Source: Symbiodinium natans
Lineage: Eukaryota > Sar > Dinophyceae > Suessiales > Symbiodiniaceae
Assembly: GCA_905221605.1 (NCBI GenBank)
Contig: CAJNDS010000335.1
Coordinates: forward strand, 1,508,930 to 1,572,929
Length of the DNA: 64,000 nucleotides
Direction of reading: 5' to 3'
Positions within the stretch are counted from its first letter, which is position 1. Each line of letters begins with the position of its first letter. Under the pieces are notes generated by a model. That model ran no database searches. It was not told the origin of the DNA and saw only the letters and a program-made list of their open reading frames with translations. Positions 42,440 to 53,522 of the stretch are shown in pieces. The translations under genes were made by a program, and so were the position numbers.

Positions 42440-42539
42440 CAGAACTCTGTCGTGAAGACTTTGGCCGCAGTTGCCCTGTGACCTCTGCTATGGAGGTTAG
42501 ACAGCCAGACCTCAGGGCTCTTGGCGCGAAGTGTCTGGG
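42440..42539 (+). CDS. Probable exon
   Basis: The CCCCAAG end of an array is the acceptor. The 32 codons ELCREDFGRSCPVTSAMEVR and onward end at an array GTTTAG donor. Confidence 0.6.
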
Positions 42540-42806
42540 GTTTAGGGTTTAGGGTTTAGGGTTTAGGGTTTAGGGTTTAGGGTTTAGGGCTTAGGGCTTA
42601 GGGCTTAGGGTTTTGGATGTCTTGGGGGTTTAGGGGTATCTGCGTCAGGTCTCGTGGTGCCCTAAGATCCCTAGACTATTTGTGGAGGTCATCAAGTGCA
42701 GCCCGGCTTTTGCTACATGGCCATTTTTCTGAACCTGACACCTAAAACCTGAACCCTGACCTCACACAACCGCGAACCCTAAACCCACCTTAGCCTGTTC
42801 CCCTAA

Positions 42807-42905
42807 GAGTCCATGCACCGAAAAAGGGAATACTTGGGTTTCGAAGTACGGCCTTATGGGGACTAAGGGGCCCAAGTAATAGACAATGAGGTACATGGAA
42901 CGTTG
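42807..42905. repeat. Family B element, copy 5
   Basis: AAGAGTCCATGCACC ... GGTACATGGAACGTT with the inner TACTTGGG and GGGGCCCAAGTA pair. Confidence 0.6.
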
Positions 42906-43477
42906 GGGGTTTTGGTAAACCTTTTAAGTTCAAAAAGGAGTCCCAAGTACAGGTACTGTTTTGGAGATGCCTGTTTGGAAGCATACTATTCATGCGGTAT
43001 GTTCGAGGTGCCCCCCCGTTTTGGGGTCGTTGTGGTTTCGGGTTACCCGAAGATTCACATTCCTTGACCCTGGACACTGGCGCGTTTGGAGCCTGGGAAT
43101 AGGCAACAAGTTGCTCGGTGCCGTTTCAAAGTAAAGGTGCATGTTGTTAGGTTCTGCCCCCTCTTCTCCGTGAAATTGGCCTCCTGGTATCCCGTGAAGG
43201 ACTCTCCGTGCCCTGAGGCAAGTTAGTTCGTTTTGTGTTTCTTGTGTTTATCTTCCTTTTTGAAGATACATGCTTATCACGAAAGAACACTAGACCCCAA
43301 CACCAAACCCTAAAGTTGCCTTACTCCCTAACCTCCCCAAACCTCAAACGCCCAAACCCTAAAACCCCATATCCCTAAACCCAAAAGCCTACCACCCCCC
43401 CCCCCCCAAGAACCCTAAAACCCCATCCCTAAACCCTGAATCCTAAACCCATAATATCCCTAAACCCATTCTTCTAG

Positions 43478-43556
43478 GGAGTACCAGGGGGCATCTGAGT
43501 CCAGAAGTGGCTCGCGTCGCGGCATGCCGCGTGACCTGGAACTTGTCTCGTTTTGA
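43478..43556 (+). CDS. Probable terminal exon
   Basis: Pyrimidine-rich acceptor CCATTCTTCTAG. EYQGASESRSGSRRGMPRDL and onward, TGA at 43554-43556. Confidence 0.6.
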
Positions 43557-44038
43557 GGGTTTAGGGTTTAGGGTTTTGGGTTTAGGGTTTAGGGTTTAGG
43601 GTGAGGGTTCGGGTTGAGGGTTGAGGGTTTAGGGTTTAGGGTTTAGGGTTTAGGGTTTGGGTAAGGCTTTTAGGGTTCAAGAACTACCGCAGAAGCCTTC
43701 AGACCTATATTCTTTTGCAAAAGAGTCTCACGAAAAGGGAGTTTTTGTGCTGACAGCTTCGGTATGCTGAAGTTAAAGGTTTGAGAGGGCCTAAGGTTTA
43801 GGGCCTTTTAGGGCTTAGGGTTTAGGGTTTTGCGCTTTGGGTTTTGGGATGTCTGCTTCGGTTTCAATTGGAGCGCAAGCACAATCCTGGAACTTTTGCG
43901 GCTCTGCAGGGGGAGTAGGGGGAGTAACCCTAAACCTGTGGAGCTTAGGATATCAGGGTTTAGGGCATAGGGTTTAGGGCTTAGGGTTTAGGAGTTCTGG
44001 CTGAAGGTTCCTAAGGGTCCTATGGTTGCCGAGCACAG

Positions 44039-44149
44039 GCCTGCGAGCAAAAGCACGGGTATTTTCCCATCGATTCCCAAGGAAACCTAGTCTATGACCG
44101 ACTTTGGGCGTGTGTCATGCCTCAACTTTATCTCAGGCCCAGGCCCTAG
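44039..44149 (+). CDS. Probable terminal exon
   Basis: Acceptor GAGCACAG. The 36 codons ACEQKHGYFPIDSQGNLVYD and onward are strongly gene-like. Stop TAG 44147-44149. Confidence 0.65.
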   Translation, partial: ACEQKHGYFPIDSQGNLVYDRLWACVMPQLYLRPRP

Positions 44150-44446
44150 TCCTACCCAAAATCATCTCCATGGACGTGGGGTCTGAAGGTAGGCTTCTGA
44201 GGTTTATCTGGGACTCTGTGTGCCTACAGTTTAGTAGTACCTACCCGTGAACTAGCAGGTATAACCCATAAAACTGCAGGTAAAAAGGGTCCCAGGTAGA
44301 ACTTTTGATTAGGGTTTAGGGTTGAGGGTTGAGGATTGAGGGTTTAGGGTTGAGGGTTGAGGGCTTAGCCAAAGTAGCAGGAATCCTGGACTCGGCAATC
44401 GTAAGGGCGAGCTTCTGGGCATGAAAAGCGTCTATTGGAATTGGGG

Positions 44447-44686
44447 TTTAGGGTTTTAGGGTTTTAGGGTTTTAGGGTTTTAGGGTTTTAGGGTTTTAGG
44501 GTTTTAGGGTTTTAGGGTTTTAGGGTTTTAGGGTTTTAGGGTTGTAGGGTGTTAGGGTTTTAGGGTTTTAGGGTTTTAGGGTTTTAGGGTTTTAGGGTTT
44601 TAGGGTTTTAGGGTTTTAGGGTTTTAGGGTTTTAGGGTTTTAGGGTTTTAGGGTTTTAGGGTTTTAGGGTTTTAGGGTTTTAGGGT
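44447..44686 (+). repeat. TTTTAGGG octamer array
   Basis: About 29 units of TTTTAGGG, with one TTGTAGGG and one TGTTAGGG variant, followed by TTCAGGG heptamers at 44693-44737. Confidence 0.95.
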
Positions 44687-45016
44687 TTAGGGTTCAGGGT
44701 TCAGGGTTCAGGGTTCAGGGTTCAGGGTTCAGGGTTTAGGGTTTGGGGTTTAGGGTTCCTTGCGCGCATGCTTATGGGGTCACCCTTGCGGTGTCCCCCA
44801 TGGGTGGGGGTAGCCAAAGGCCAGGCTCCAGCCAGATGTCGGCAGTCTAGCGGGGTTAGGGGTTTATAGGCTTGATATCCCTGTATGCCAGAGGCAGTTT
44901 AGTCCTGCAGGGAGCACCTTAAATCCACCCCGCATAGTCCAGTTTTCACGCACTTGTCTAGGCAATAGTTGAACTTTCTTAGGCTCTAAATGGCTCAGGG
45001 TTTAGGGTCGTGGGTT

Positions 45017-45132
45017 CGAACCCTAAACCCTAACCCTAAACCCTAAACCCTAAACCCTAAACCCTAAACCCTAAACCCTAAACCCTAAACCCTAAACCCT
45101 AAACCCTATAATTAAACCCTAAACCCTAAAGC
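45017..45132 (+). repeat. CCCTAAA array
   Basis: About 16 heptamers with one ATTAA interruption. Confidence 0.95.
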
Positions 45133-45140
45133 CACATCAG

Positions 45141-45194
45141 GTGCGAGCCTGGCTTGGTATGCAGCACTCGTATCATCTGCGAGGGTCCGTGTAG
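45141..45194 (+). CDS. Probable terminal exon
   Basis: CCACATCAG, then VRAWLGMQHSYHLRGSV, then TAG 45192-45194. Confidence 0.5.
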   Translation: MRAWLGMQHSYHLRGSV

Positions 45195-45302
45195 GCAGTG
45201 GCCCCTGGTTCTCAGGAACCCAGTGAATAGCCGTTTTTGTTGTCTGCTGTTTTAGGGTTTAGGGTTTAGGGTTTAGGGTTTAGGGTTTAGGGTTGAGGGC
45301 TA

Positions 45303-45413
45303 CTAGGACCGGGAGTAGGCCCTCTTTTCCCTTTTTTGGGTTGGGGTTCCCTTATAATCTATTTAAAACCAGAAAGGGTACCATTTTTATTCCTAGGTTA
45401 CTCCCGGGTCTAG
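45303..45413. mobile_element. Family E element, copy 5
   Basis: CTAGGACCGGGAGTAGG pairs with TTACTCCCGGGTCTAG. No clear duplication. Confidence 0.6.
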
Positions 45414-45622
45414 AATAGCCGTGTTGTTGTCTGCTGTTTTCCTAAACCTTAAACCCTCACCGAGACCCTCTGGCCTCAACCCTCAGCCCCTGAGCCTTCA
45501 AGGAGTTTAAGGGTTTAAGGCAAAGTTTCGGGGTTAAGCGGGTTTGTTCTGGGGTTCAGGGTTTACAGGGGTGTAGGGTTTAGGGTTTAGGGTTTGAGCC
45601 CGAAAGCCTTCTGAGTATCTAG

Positions 45623-45704
45623 GGCGGCCGTTCTGATTGCACCATTGGCTCTGGCATGGTTCGCCTTGTTTGGGCGTCAACGCGGCCAAGCGGTGCACAT
45701 TTGA
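45623..45704 (+). CDS. Probable terminal exon, hydrophobic
   Basis: After GTATCTAG the frame AAVLIAPLALAWFALFGRQR and onward suggests a membrane segment. Stop TGA 45702-45704. A second long frame from the same acceptor is possible. Confidence 0.5.
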
Positions 45705-46807
45705 CAAGACACTGGGGGCCGTCCCTAAACCCGACAACCCTTAGAGCCCATAACTCTATAACCCTATAAACCCTGTAACTCCAGAAAGTCCTGAACAAAA
45801 ATATCTCTAAAACCCTATATCGCCGAGACCCTACAACCTATAAACCCTTGAACCCTGTAAGCCCTACAGACCCTAAAACTCTGTCATAGTGGAGTAACCA
45901 GAACATTTTTCATTTCAGGCTTAAACTCAGCGAACCGCAAAACGATAAAGCACTGAAGCCCTAAACCCTAAAAGCCTAAAACCTAAACCCTCAACCCTAA
46001 ACCCTAAACCCTAAACCCTTCCAGGGCCTTCACAAAAAGCCAGCCTCCACCACCGCAAACCTAAACCCCAATCCAAGCGCTTAACCGCAGCCCCAAAGGA
46101 CTCTGAACCCTGAACACTATACCCTGAACCCTAAATCCTAAGTTGTAGGTAAGAGACACAGGAACGAGGGCAAGACCCGGGCACTCTACACTCTGCACCC
46201 TGGAACCCTCCCCAAACCCAGAGCCCTCAGCCCCAAACGAACGCCCAACCCTGAACCCTAAACCCTAAACCCCAAACCCTAAACCCTAAACCCTAAACCC
46301 TAAACCCTAAACCCTAAACCCTAAACCCTAAACCCTAAACCCTATTTGTTTTGTGAGGTCCGAGGGCTGCTCAACCCCACCCCCTTGTGTAAACACCAGA
46401 TGCCCAACAAAAACCCATAGGGTTTAGGGTTTGGGGTTTAGGGTTTAGGGCCGGGTTTAGGGTTTAGGGTTTAAACCACCCAACAAAAATCTAGGGTGTA
46501 AGGGTTTGAGGGTTTAGGGGTTTCAGGGCTTGAGGGTTTATAAGGTTTTAGGCTGACAGAATTCATGGGTGTAAGGTGAAGGGTTTAAGGCTTTCAGGGT
46601 TTCAGGTCTTTGGGTTTAGGCTTTACAGCTCGTACCCCCCTCTTACCCCCCCTTTTACCCCCCGGTTACAGTGTTCCAGGGAGACAGGGCTTTTTGAGTT
46701 CAAGAGTTATAGGGTTTATCTAGTTCATGGTTTGGAGAGTATTAATATTTACTTGTTTTATTCCTTATTAAACCCTAAACTGTAAGGACCCCAAGAACCC
46801 TATACCT

Positions 46808-46914
46808 GGGGATGTTCCCCCCCCCCCCATTTTCTAGCAGTCCTTCATAGGGATTACACTAGGGCGGACTATAATCCCTACCAAGGGCTGCTAGTATACG
46901 GGGGAAACATCCCA
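46808..46914. repeat. Family G hairpin element, copy 1
   Basis: GGGGATGTTCCCCC pairs with GGGGGAAACATCCC. Inner TAGCAGTCCTT and AGGGCTGCTA pair. Confidence 0.7.
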
Positions 46915-46963
46915 ACCTATACCCTACTATGCCCTAAACCCGAAACCCTAAACCCTAAAACTC

Positions 46964-47086
46964 ATGGAGTGCATGGCTTCATCCAAACGACATCGCGCGT
47001 CGGGCTGTGGGAGGCTCTCGTGTCAACACAGTTCCATGAAGACTCTGTGCTTGTCCAGTCCCCTCCCCATAAGAGTTTGGATTTAG
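46964..47086 (+). CDS. Probable coding segment starting ATG
   Basis: The frame MECMASSKRHRASGCGRLSC continues to TAG 47084. Preceded by a CCCTAAA array with no acceptor, so it may be an initial exon. Its 3' limit is uncertain. Confidence 0.4.
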   Translation: MECMASSKRHRASGCGRLSCQHSSMKTLCLSSPLPIRVWI

Positions 47087-47314
47087 GGTTCACAGGTTTC
47101 GAGTCTAGGGAACCCTAAACCCTCGACCCTAACCTCCTAAACCCTAAACCCTAAACCCTAAACCCTAAACCCTAAACCCTAAACCCCAAACCCAAAACCC
47201 CAAACCCCAAACCCCAAACCCTAGACCCAGATCTTAGACCCTAGACCGAAGCTTCGGGCCCATAGTGGCGTTTTGCAGGCAGGGGAGGGGACGAGTCTAG
47301 AAGTCAGCGCTCAG

Positions 47315-47386
47315 GGCAGCTCCCAATCGGGAATTCGCCTCGCCATAACTTTCGGGACGCACTGAGGAGCGCGCGCGGCCTTAGCG
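47315..47386 (+). CDS. Probable exon
   Basis: Acceptor CAGCGCTCAG. QLPIGNSPRHNFRDALRSAR. The donor is unclear. Confidence 0.45.
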
Positions 47387-47500
47387 TTTCAGGGCTTGAG
47401 GGTTTGAAGGATTTGGGGTTCTAGGGCTTTTGTGTTTGAGGGTTTTTGGGTTTGAAGGTTTAACGCTTTTAGGTTTTAGGGGTCAGGGTTTCGTTTTCAG

Positions 47501-47613
47501 GGCTTGTTGTCTATAGACAACGTGCTTCAAGGTTTCAGGACTATCGCTGCTTTAACGATTGCTCTGGTTTTGGGTGGTCCATTCTCCGGACAGTTCGCCA
47601 CATGTTTGGCCTA
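47501..47613 (+). CDS. Probable exon
   Basis: Acceptor TTTCGTTTTCAG. LVVYRQRASRFQDYRCFNDC and onward. It runs into a CCTAAACCC repeat. Confidence 0.6.
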
Positions 47614-47766
47614 AACCCTAATTCACCCTAAACCCGACAGCCTCAGCAGGTGTCATATCCCCAAAACCTAAACCCTAAACGCTAAACCCTAAACCCTGAA
47701 CCCCTAAACCCTAAACCCTAAACCCTAAGCCCCTACACGCCCTCAACCAGGTGTTCCCATGCCTAG

Positions 47767-47845
47767 CTCTCTTGAACAGGCTAAGCGCTGCCCTCATTGC
47801 CAGACAGGCGTCCACTCGATTTGTCCAGTGGCCCCCTTAAACTAG
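47767..47845 (+). CDS. Probable terminal exon, CPHC motif
   Basis: After ATGCCTAG: SLEQAKRCPHCQTGVHSICP and onward, TAG at 47843-47845. CX2C plus HX2C suggests a metal site. Confidence 0.5.
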
Positions 47846-47949
47846 GGTGGCCAACAACTCACAGAGACCCAAAAGGCCACCGTCTCTGCCTCCAAGCTCT
47901 TCGAACTTGTTTAGGGGTTTGGGGCTTTAGTGTTGAGGGTTTAAGGCTA

Positions 47950-48078
47950 CTTGGAGGTTCAATTATAACTGCACTTATGACCCAACTATAACCATATTAT
48001 AGGGCACTTATAAAGGGCTTATAAGTGGGTTATAAGTGCAGTTTCAAATTGGGTGATTAAGTGCCATGAATCTCCAAG
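47950..48078. mobile_element. Family A element
   Basis: CTTGGAGGTTC ... GTGCCATGAATCTCCAAG with ATAACTGCACTTATGACCC in the arm. Confidence 0.7.
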
Positions 48079-48459
48079 CAGAGACCCCTGGCCACCTGTT
48101 CTGCCTAGGGGTTGGTTTGGGGTTTGGGGTTTGGGGTTTGGGGTTTGGGGTTTGGGGTTTAGGGTTTAGGGTTTAGGAACCCCAAACCCTTAAACCCTAA
48201 CCTACGAGTAGAGTAGGTAACCTTTAACCTTTTTGGTGTAATAGAATCCCCTCATAGTCCCAAAGGTTAACCTTTAGTTCCCCCAGGTTACCGGACAACT
48301 AAGCTAACTATACACGCCAAGTCATAAATTTCCTGCACAGTCAGCCCTAAACGCCCATGGTTCAACGTTCCTGGCAGGTCATATGCCTATCTAGATGGCC
48401 CCACAACTGGCCTTATATAGGTCAATCATCAGTTTGGCGGATGACCATGAACCTTAAAC

Positions 48460-49245
48460 CCCTTAACCCTAGACAACCCTAAACTATAAACCCTAAGCAA
48501 CCCTTGGCCATAAACAACCCTAAACCATGCTATGACCCAAAGCCCACATCATAAACCCTAAACAAAACAACCCTAACCAATCTTATGACCCTAAACCCTA
48601 AACCCTAAATCTGGCAACCCAAACCCAAAAGGCGAAACAACTCTAAACAACCCTGAACCCTGACCCCTAAACCCTAAACAACCCTTGACCCTAAACCTGC
48701 CAAATTTCTTTATTCAGGGTGGTTCAAAAATTGTATTGTTTTTATTTTTTGGGCAGGTCGGTTTGCAGGAAAAAGACCTTTAAAATCACGTCTCTGGTTC
48801 TGAACTTAACAAATGATGTGAGTCACTTATCTGGTGCCTCAAAAGCTTAGGCGGGGTATGTTGCTTTGTAAGGCAAGTGCCTTTTTGTATAAATTTATGC
48901 AAATGTTATATATGTGTATATGTATGTATGTGTATATATATATATAGTGTGAGAAGTAATGGCGGCTTGGAACATTTGAGCGCGACAGTTTCGGGGATCG
49001 CTTCGCTTCAGTCACTGATGCCACTTGCGAGACTTGGGACACGTGGGACACTTGGCTCGCTTGGGTCAAGGGACATGGGATGCTTGGGTTAGTTGGGTGG
49101 CTCACTTGGGTGTCCCTCACCTAAACGGTGGCATGAAAAGGGCAGCCCAAGCTCGGTAGTGAGTGGGTTTTTATCATTTATGACGGCCGTGCAATACCGA
49201 CGCCACGGTTTCGTTTTTTGTTATATGGAATTTTTGGTTTTGCAG
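48460..49245 (+). other. Region without convincing genes
   Basis: Degenerate CCCTAAA-like text (to 48710) is followed by AT-rich DNA with TA and GTATAT microsatellites. The tandem ACTTGGG/GACACTTGGC motif at 49030-49115 is low-complexity. No exon is supported. Confidence 0.5.
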
Positions 49246-49272
49246 AACGTCGAGGGTACCCCACCCCATTGA
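49246..49272 (+). CDS. Possible short terminal exon
   Basis: Very good acceptor (TTTTTGGTTTTGCAG), then NVEGTPPH and TGA. Confidence 0.3.
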   Translation, partial: NVEGTPPH

Positions 49273-50149
49273 ATACCAAAAACGGTTTTGTGAACAAACG
49301 ATGTTTTTTTATGGATAGGACAGGTGGTAATCCTTACACCCTCCATCTAACCACAAACCCTCCTACGTTGTAGACCACAAGGCCTTTAGGGTCTTTAGGG
49401 GTTTTAGAGCTCGGGTTCCAGGGTAGGGGTTTCAGAGGCCTGCAGTTGGAAACTTGATGCCCTCCACAGTAAGTTACCCCAAGCCCGAAGCTGTTAATAC
49501 CAGACACGCGCGCAAACCAACATCTTCAAGGACAAACAAGAAAACCATAGACTTCTGCGCTTTTCGAAAGGGCCGATTGTTGGTACCGACTGCGCGAAAG
49601 TACTGTAAACACCAGTGATTGCGCTCCTCGTGACCTCGTTCGCAGATCTTGTAATGTGATGCCCGTGCGTGTGCAAACCCACATGTTCAACACGGGCCAC
49701 TCCTTTATCGCTCGTAAAGAGCCGTGAAGAACAATGGAAAATTGCACAAAGAACAGCAGTAAACGCGCTTTTAACGGCTCAGTTTTTGACCCTGTTTAGC
49801 CAGTCCCTGGGGTCTCCTGCGCACGCTAAAAACAAAACGGGCGGTTCCCCGAGCTCAGGGCCTTTTAAGGCTTTAGGGCCGTTTAGGGGCGTTTTGGGCT
49901 TGGGGCGTCTCAGGGCTCCATGGCCTATTTAGTAGCTTTGCCCCTAAGACCCTAAAAAAGTCAAATGCCTTCAAGCCCCTAGTCCCTTAATCGCCCTAAA
50001 GCCCCTAAGCCCGACAGCACCTGTGCAGACTTCATGGGGCCTTGCGAGATTTGAGTTCCTGGGGTTTAGGCGCGTGGGAGTTTCAGAGGTGTGAAGCTGA
50101 ACTATTGAAGCCCTCAACAGTAAGTTCTGCAAAGCTCGGAGAAAAAGGA

Positions 50150-50575
50150 AGGATTCGCTGAAAGCGGCGCCCCCCCCCCCCCCCACAGAAAATAAAATCC
50201 TTTTCATGATGAATAAAAACCATGAAAAAATAAAGTTCAAAAAAAATTCTGACCTTTATTTTAAAAACAAAAGGCAGCGGGTTTCGCACTGTATAAGTTT
50301 GGCTTTTTTCCTGGGATTTCCCAGGAAAAAACCCGAACTTATACATAGTGCGGGCTTTGAGCCAAGGCCCGCACTATGTATAAGTTCGGGTCTTTTCCTG
50401 GGAAATCCCAGGAAAATAGCCAAACTTATACAGTGCGAAACCCGCTGCCTTTTGTTTTTAAAATAAAGGTCAGAATTTTTTTTGAACTTTATTTTTTTCA
50501 TGGTTTTTACTCATCATGAAAAAGATTTTATTTTCTGTGGGGGCGGGGGGGGAGGGCGCCGCTGTCAGCGATTCC
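50150..50575. repeat. Long near-perfect palindrome
   Basis: Arms of about 210 bp meet at GGCTTTGAGCC near 50361. Outer parts contain poly-C and poly-G runs. Inner parts include TTATACAGTGCGAAACCCGC and its complement. The two strands give near-identical open frames, which reflects symmetry rather than genes. Confidence 0.9.
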
Positions 50576-50623
50576 TACCGTGTTTTTTTCCGGTTCGCCT
50601 GGCTTTTCAGCAGTTCAATGAGA

Positions 50624-51660
50624 CCTGGCCCCAAACATGAGGTTCAGAAACTCTTTTTTGAAGTGTGTTTTTTGATGGCCACAGGCCGGGGCCAAACAGA
50701 TAAAGTTCAGAATTGTGTTGAGCATTTTTTGGTGGCCACAAGCCGGGCCTCCCAAAAAAGGTTCAGGAGCCTGTTAAAACTTAACTGTTTGGGTGGCCGC
50801 AGGCCGGGTCCAAAAAGAAAGTTCAGAAATTTTTCTGAACTTTATTTTTCTGGGTGGCCGCAGGCCGGGTCCAAAAATAAAGTTCAGAAATTTTTCTGAA
50901 CTTTATTTTTCTGGGTGGCCACAGGCCGGGCCCAAAACTAAAGTTCAGAGTATTTTCTGAACTTCATTTTTCGGGTGGCCGCCGTCCGGGCACAACAAAA
51001 AATCCAGAAACTACTTTGAACTGTGTTTGTGGGGTGGCCACAGGCCCGGCCCAAGAAGATAAAGTTCAGAAACTGTTTGATTTTTTTTGGGGTGGCCACA
51101 GCCCGGGCCTAAAGGAATAAAGTTCAGAAACCGTTCTGGACTTTATTTTTTTGGGTACCCAGAGGCCGGACCCAAAAAGTAGAGTTCATTGAATAGGTGG
51201 CCACAGGCTGGGCTTCCCAAAAAAGGGTTCAGAATCCGTTTTAAACTCAATTTTTAGGTGGCCACAGGCCGAGCCCAAAAACAAAGTTCAGAACCATTTC
51301 TTAACCTTTTTTTTGGGTGGCCACAGGCCGGCTCCAAAACATGAAGTTCGGAATCTGTTTTGAACCTTATGCTTCGGGCGGCCACAGGTCGGGCCCGAAA
51401 ACGAAGTTCAGAAACGGTCTTGAGCTGTGTTTTTTGGTTTCCACAGGCTTGGCCAGGAAACATTAGTAAAGATCAGATTTTTTTGAACTTTTGTTTGGGG
51501 TGGCCACAGGCCGGGCCCAACCACAAACTTCAGAAACCTTTTAGAACTTACGTTTCTGGGTGGCCACAGGCTGCGCCCAAAAGATAATGTTCAGAAACGT
51601 TTTTGAACCATTTTTGTGGTCTCGGACAGGCCCCAATAAAAGTTCAGGTATGTTTGATTT
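50624..51660 (+). repeat. 61-bp tandem repeat array
   Basis: About 17 units with consensus GGGTGGCCACAGGCCGGGCC, then AAAGTTCAGAAA and TTTCTGAACTTTATTTTT. GTTCAGAAA and TTTCTGAAC form a hairpin in each unit. Central units are nearly identical and the edges are diverged. Confidence 0.9.
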
Positions 51661-52373
51661 TCCTGGGGCCTGCCCGCCTCCTCCCCCCCCCCCTCCCCGG
51701 TGTTCGAAAAGGGGACACATCGAAAAAATCACGAGAGCTTCCGCGTAGGGGGTCTGCCCAGCGAATCAGAAACAAAGGGGCATAGGAAAAACTCGCGAGA
51801 GCTTCAGCGTAGGTGCTGTTCTGTGTGTACTTTCCACTTTGCATGTTTGGGCTTCACTCTTCGATGCTTTTGCCTCTGTTGAACTCTTTTGTATCCAGCT
51901 CCCAACGTTGTTGGAGTCATTTGGCTCTTTGACCGTGAAGCCAACATCCATTTCTAAATGGTTGTGTTTTTATCCTTCTGCATCCGGCCCCCAACGTTAT
52001 GCCTCCCATGCTTTTCTAAGGTATAATGTTTCTTGTGGTGTGGAAACTAATATTCGGTTTTTACAGCCAAAACCTGGCCACTGCACCCTCCCCAGGATTA
52101 AAAACAATACGTTTTCTGAGGTGCAGCTACAAAACCCCGAATAAAGAAATTTGGCACCTAAACCCTGAACCCTGAACCCTAAACCCTAAACCCTAAACCC
52201 TAAACCCTAAACCCTAAACCCTAAACCCTAAACCCTAAGCAACACTACACCATCAACCCTAAACAGCTTTAAGCCTAAACCATCAGTCAGCCCCTCAGTC
52301 CGGATCTCTAGGGTTTAGGGTTTAGGTTTTAGGATTTAGGGTTTAGGGCTAGGGCCCCGTGGGGGTTTTGCAG

Positions 52374-52423
52374 GTCGGCCAAGAATACGTCAGACTGCCT
52401 TCGGGACAGCTTTTCAGACCTAG
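52374..52423 (+). CDS. Probable exon
   Basis: Acceptor GGTTTTGCAG. VGQEYVRLPSGQLFRP, donor GTAGGGG. Confidence 0.5.
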
Positions 52424-52458
52424 GTAGGGGCACCATCGGGATGCTTGTTTTATTGTTC

Positions 52459-52543
52459 CTAGGACCGGAGTAGGCACTTTTTTCCTTTTTCCTTAAAACC
52501 AAAAAGGGCACCCTTTTTATTCCTAGGTTACTCCCGGGTCTAG
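52459..52543. mobile_element. Family E element, copy 6, short
   Basis: CTAGGACCGGAGTAGG ... ACTCCCGGGTCTAG with GTTC at 52455-52458 and 52544-52547. The duplication would give a GT-AG intron. Confidence 0.7.
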
Positions 52544-52550
52544 GTTCTCT

Positions 52551-52633
52551 CTTGGACCCGGAGTGGGCCCTTATTTCCTGTTTTCAAACCAAACAGGGCA
52601 CTCTTTTTGTTCCTAGGTTACTCCTGGGTCTAG
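52551..52633. mobile_element. Family E element, copy 7
   Basis: CTTGGACCCGGAGTGGG ... ACTCCTGGGTCTAG, 7 bp from copy 6. The right end abuts an open frame. Confidence 0.6.
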
Positions 52634-52756
52634 CTTAAGAGGATCTACACTTTTGTGGTGTGTTTCCTATGCGACTACACCGCTCTAGCGAAGGAAGGAA
52701 GGGGAAACAATCTACATGCTAGCTGCCAACGGCGTGGAAGGCCACCCAAATACTGA
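52634..52756 (+). CDS. Probable terminal exon, 40 codons
   Basis: It begins right after the TCTAG end of a family E element. YTFVVCFLCDYTALAKEGRG and onward, with a basic tail RRGRPPKY. TGA at 52754. The element seems to supply the acceptor. Confidence 0.6.
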   Translation, partial: LKRIYTFVVCFLCDYTALAKEGRGNNLHASCQRRGRPPKY

Positions 52757-53264
52757 TGAACCCTAAACCCTAAACCCTAAGCCCTAAACCCTAAACCCGA
52801 AACCCAGGGCGTTCAGCTTTCCAGGGCTGTTGGGTTGTGACAGGGGTCAGGGGTAGGCTGCCCAGTAGTCCTTCTTGACCCCCCCCTCCCTTGTTCAGTA
52901 TTTAGGGTTTAGGTTGAAGGCAGGGTTTGAGTGTGGGATCCTCCCTAATCCCTTCTACTCTGTCTAGGCCCAAGAAAAGGTTGCCTCCTTTTTTTTCCCC
53001 CTTGTACCCGAAGCCCTGGGCAACCTAGTACTTTGGAAAGCTGTCGATTGTTTACCGGCTGACTTGTTGCCCGCCCAGAGAGGCTTTGCATCAACGTCAG
53101 CCGAAGGTGGAGGAGCGAACATTGATTCCTCCCATCCCAGACACTCGAAGTTGTCAGTGTAGAAGAGAACCGCTTGATTCATGCTGCAAGAGAGTGAGAA
53201 AAAGTTCAACCCTAAACCCTAGACGTAAACCCTAAACCCAAAACCCTAGGCCCTAGGCCCTAAG

Positions 53265-53377
53265 CCGTTTGCCCTGTGTGCCCAAAGCCTTCGAAGAGTC
53301 AGTGGCTCATTTGTCGGCATCTTTGGGGGTTATATAGGTCTGTGCGAAGATGCCGCGTTGTGGTTCATCAGTTTAGG
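53265..53377 (+). CDS. Probable exon, CPVC motif
   Basis: Array end CCCTAAG as acceptor. VCPVCPKPSKSQWLICRHLW and onward. It ends in an array. Confidence 0.5.
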
Positions 53378-53426
53378 GTTAGGGTTTAGGGTTTAGGGCC
53401 CCTAAAACCCTAAAGCCCAAAACTAG

Positions 53427-53522
53427 GGATGTTCCCGCTTGTACTAACAGTCCTTCAGGGGGATTATAGTACCCCCTGGAAATCCGCATTAAGGACTGTT
53501 AGTCTAAGCGGGAACATCCCAA
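53427..53522. repeat. Family G hairpin element, copy 2
   Basis: GGATGTTCCCGCTT pairs with AAGCGGGAACATCC. CTAACAGTCCTT and AAGGACTGTTAG form the inner pair. Confidence 0.75.

Noticed and set aside
44990-45025. tRNA-like T-arm GTGGGTTCGAACCC
   Set aside because: No anticodon or acceptor stem of proper spacing upstream.
50206-50501. Two near-identical frames on opposite strands
   Set aside because: Mirror images caused by the palindrome; AT-rich low-complexity coding.
50624-51660. CRISPR-like array
   Set aside because: Units are contiguous 61-bp repeats without distinct spacers, in a eukaryotic setting.
51839-52144. 101-residue frame on +
   Set aside because: No acceptor or start signal; codon use mixed. 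Kept out, though a degenerate coding origin is possible.
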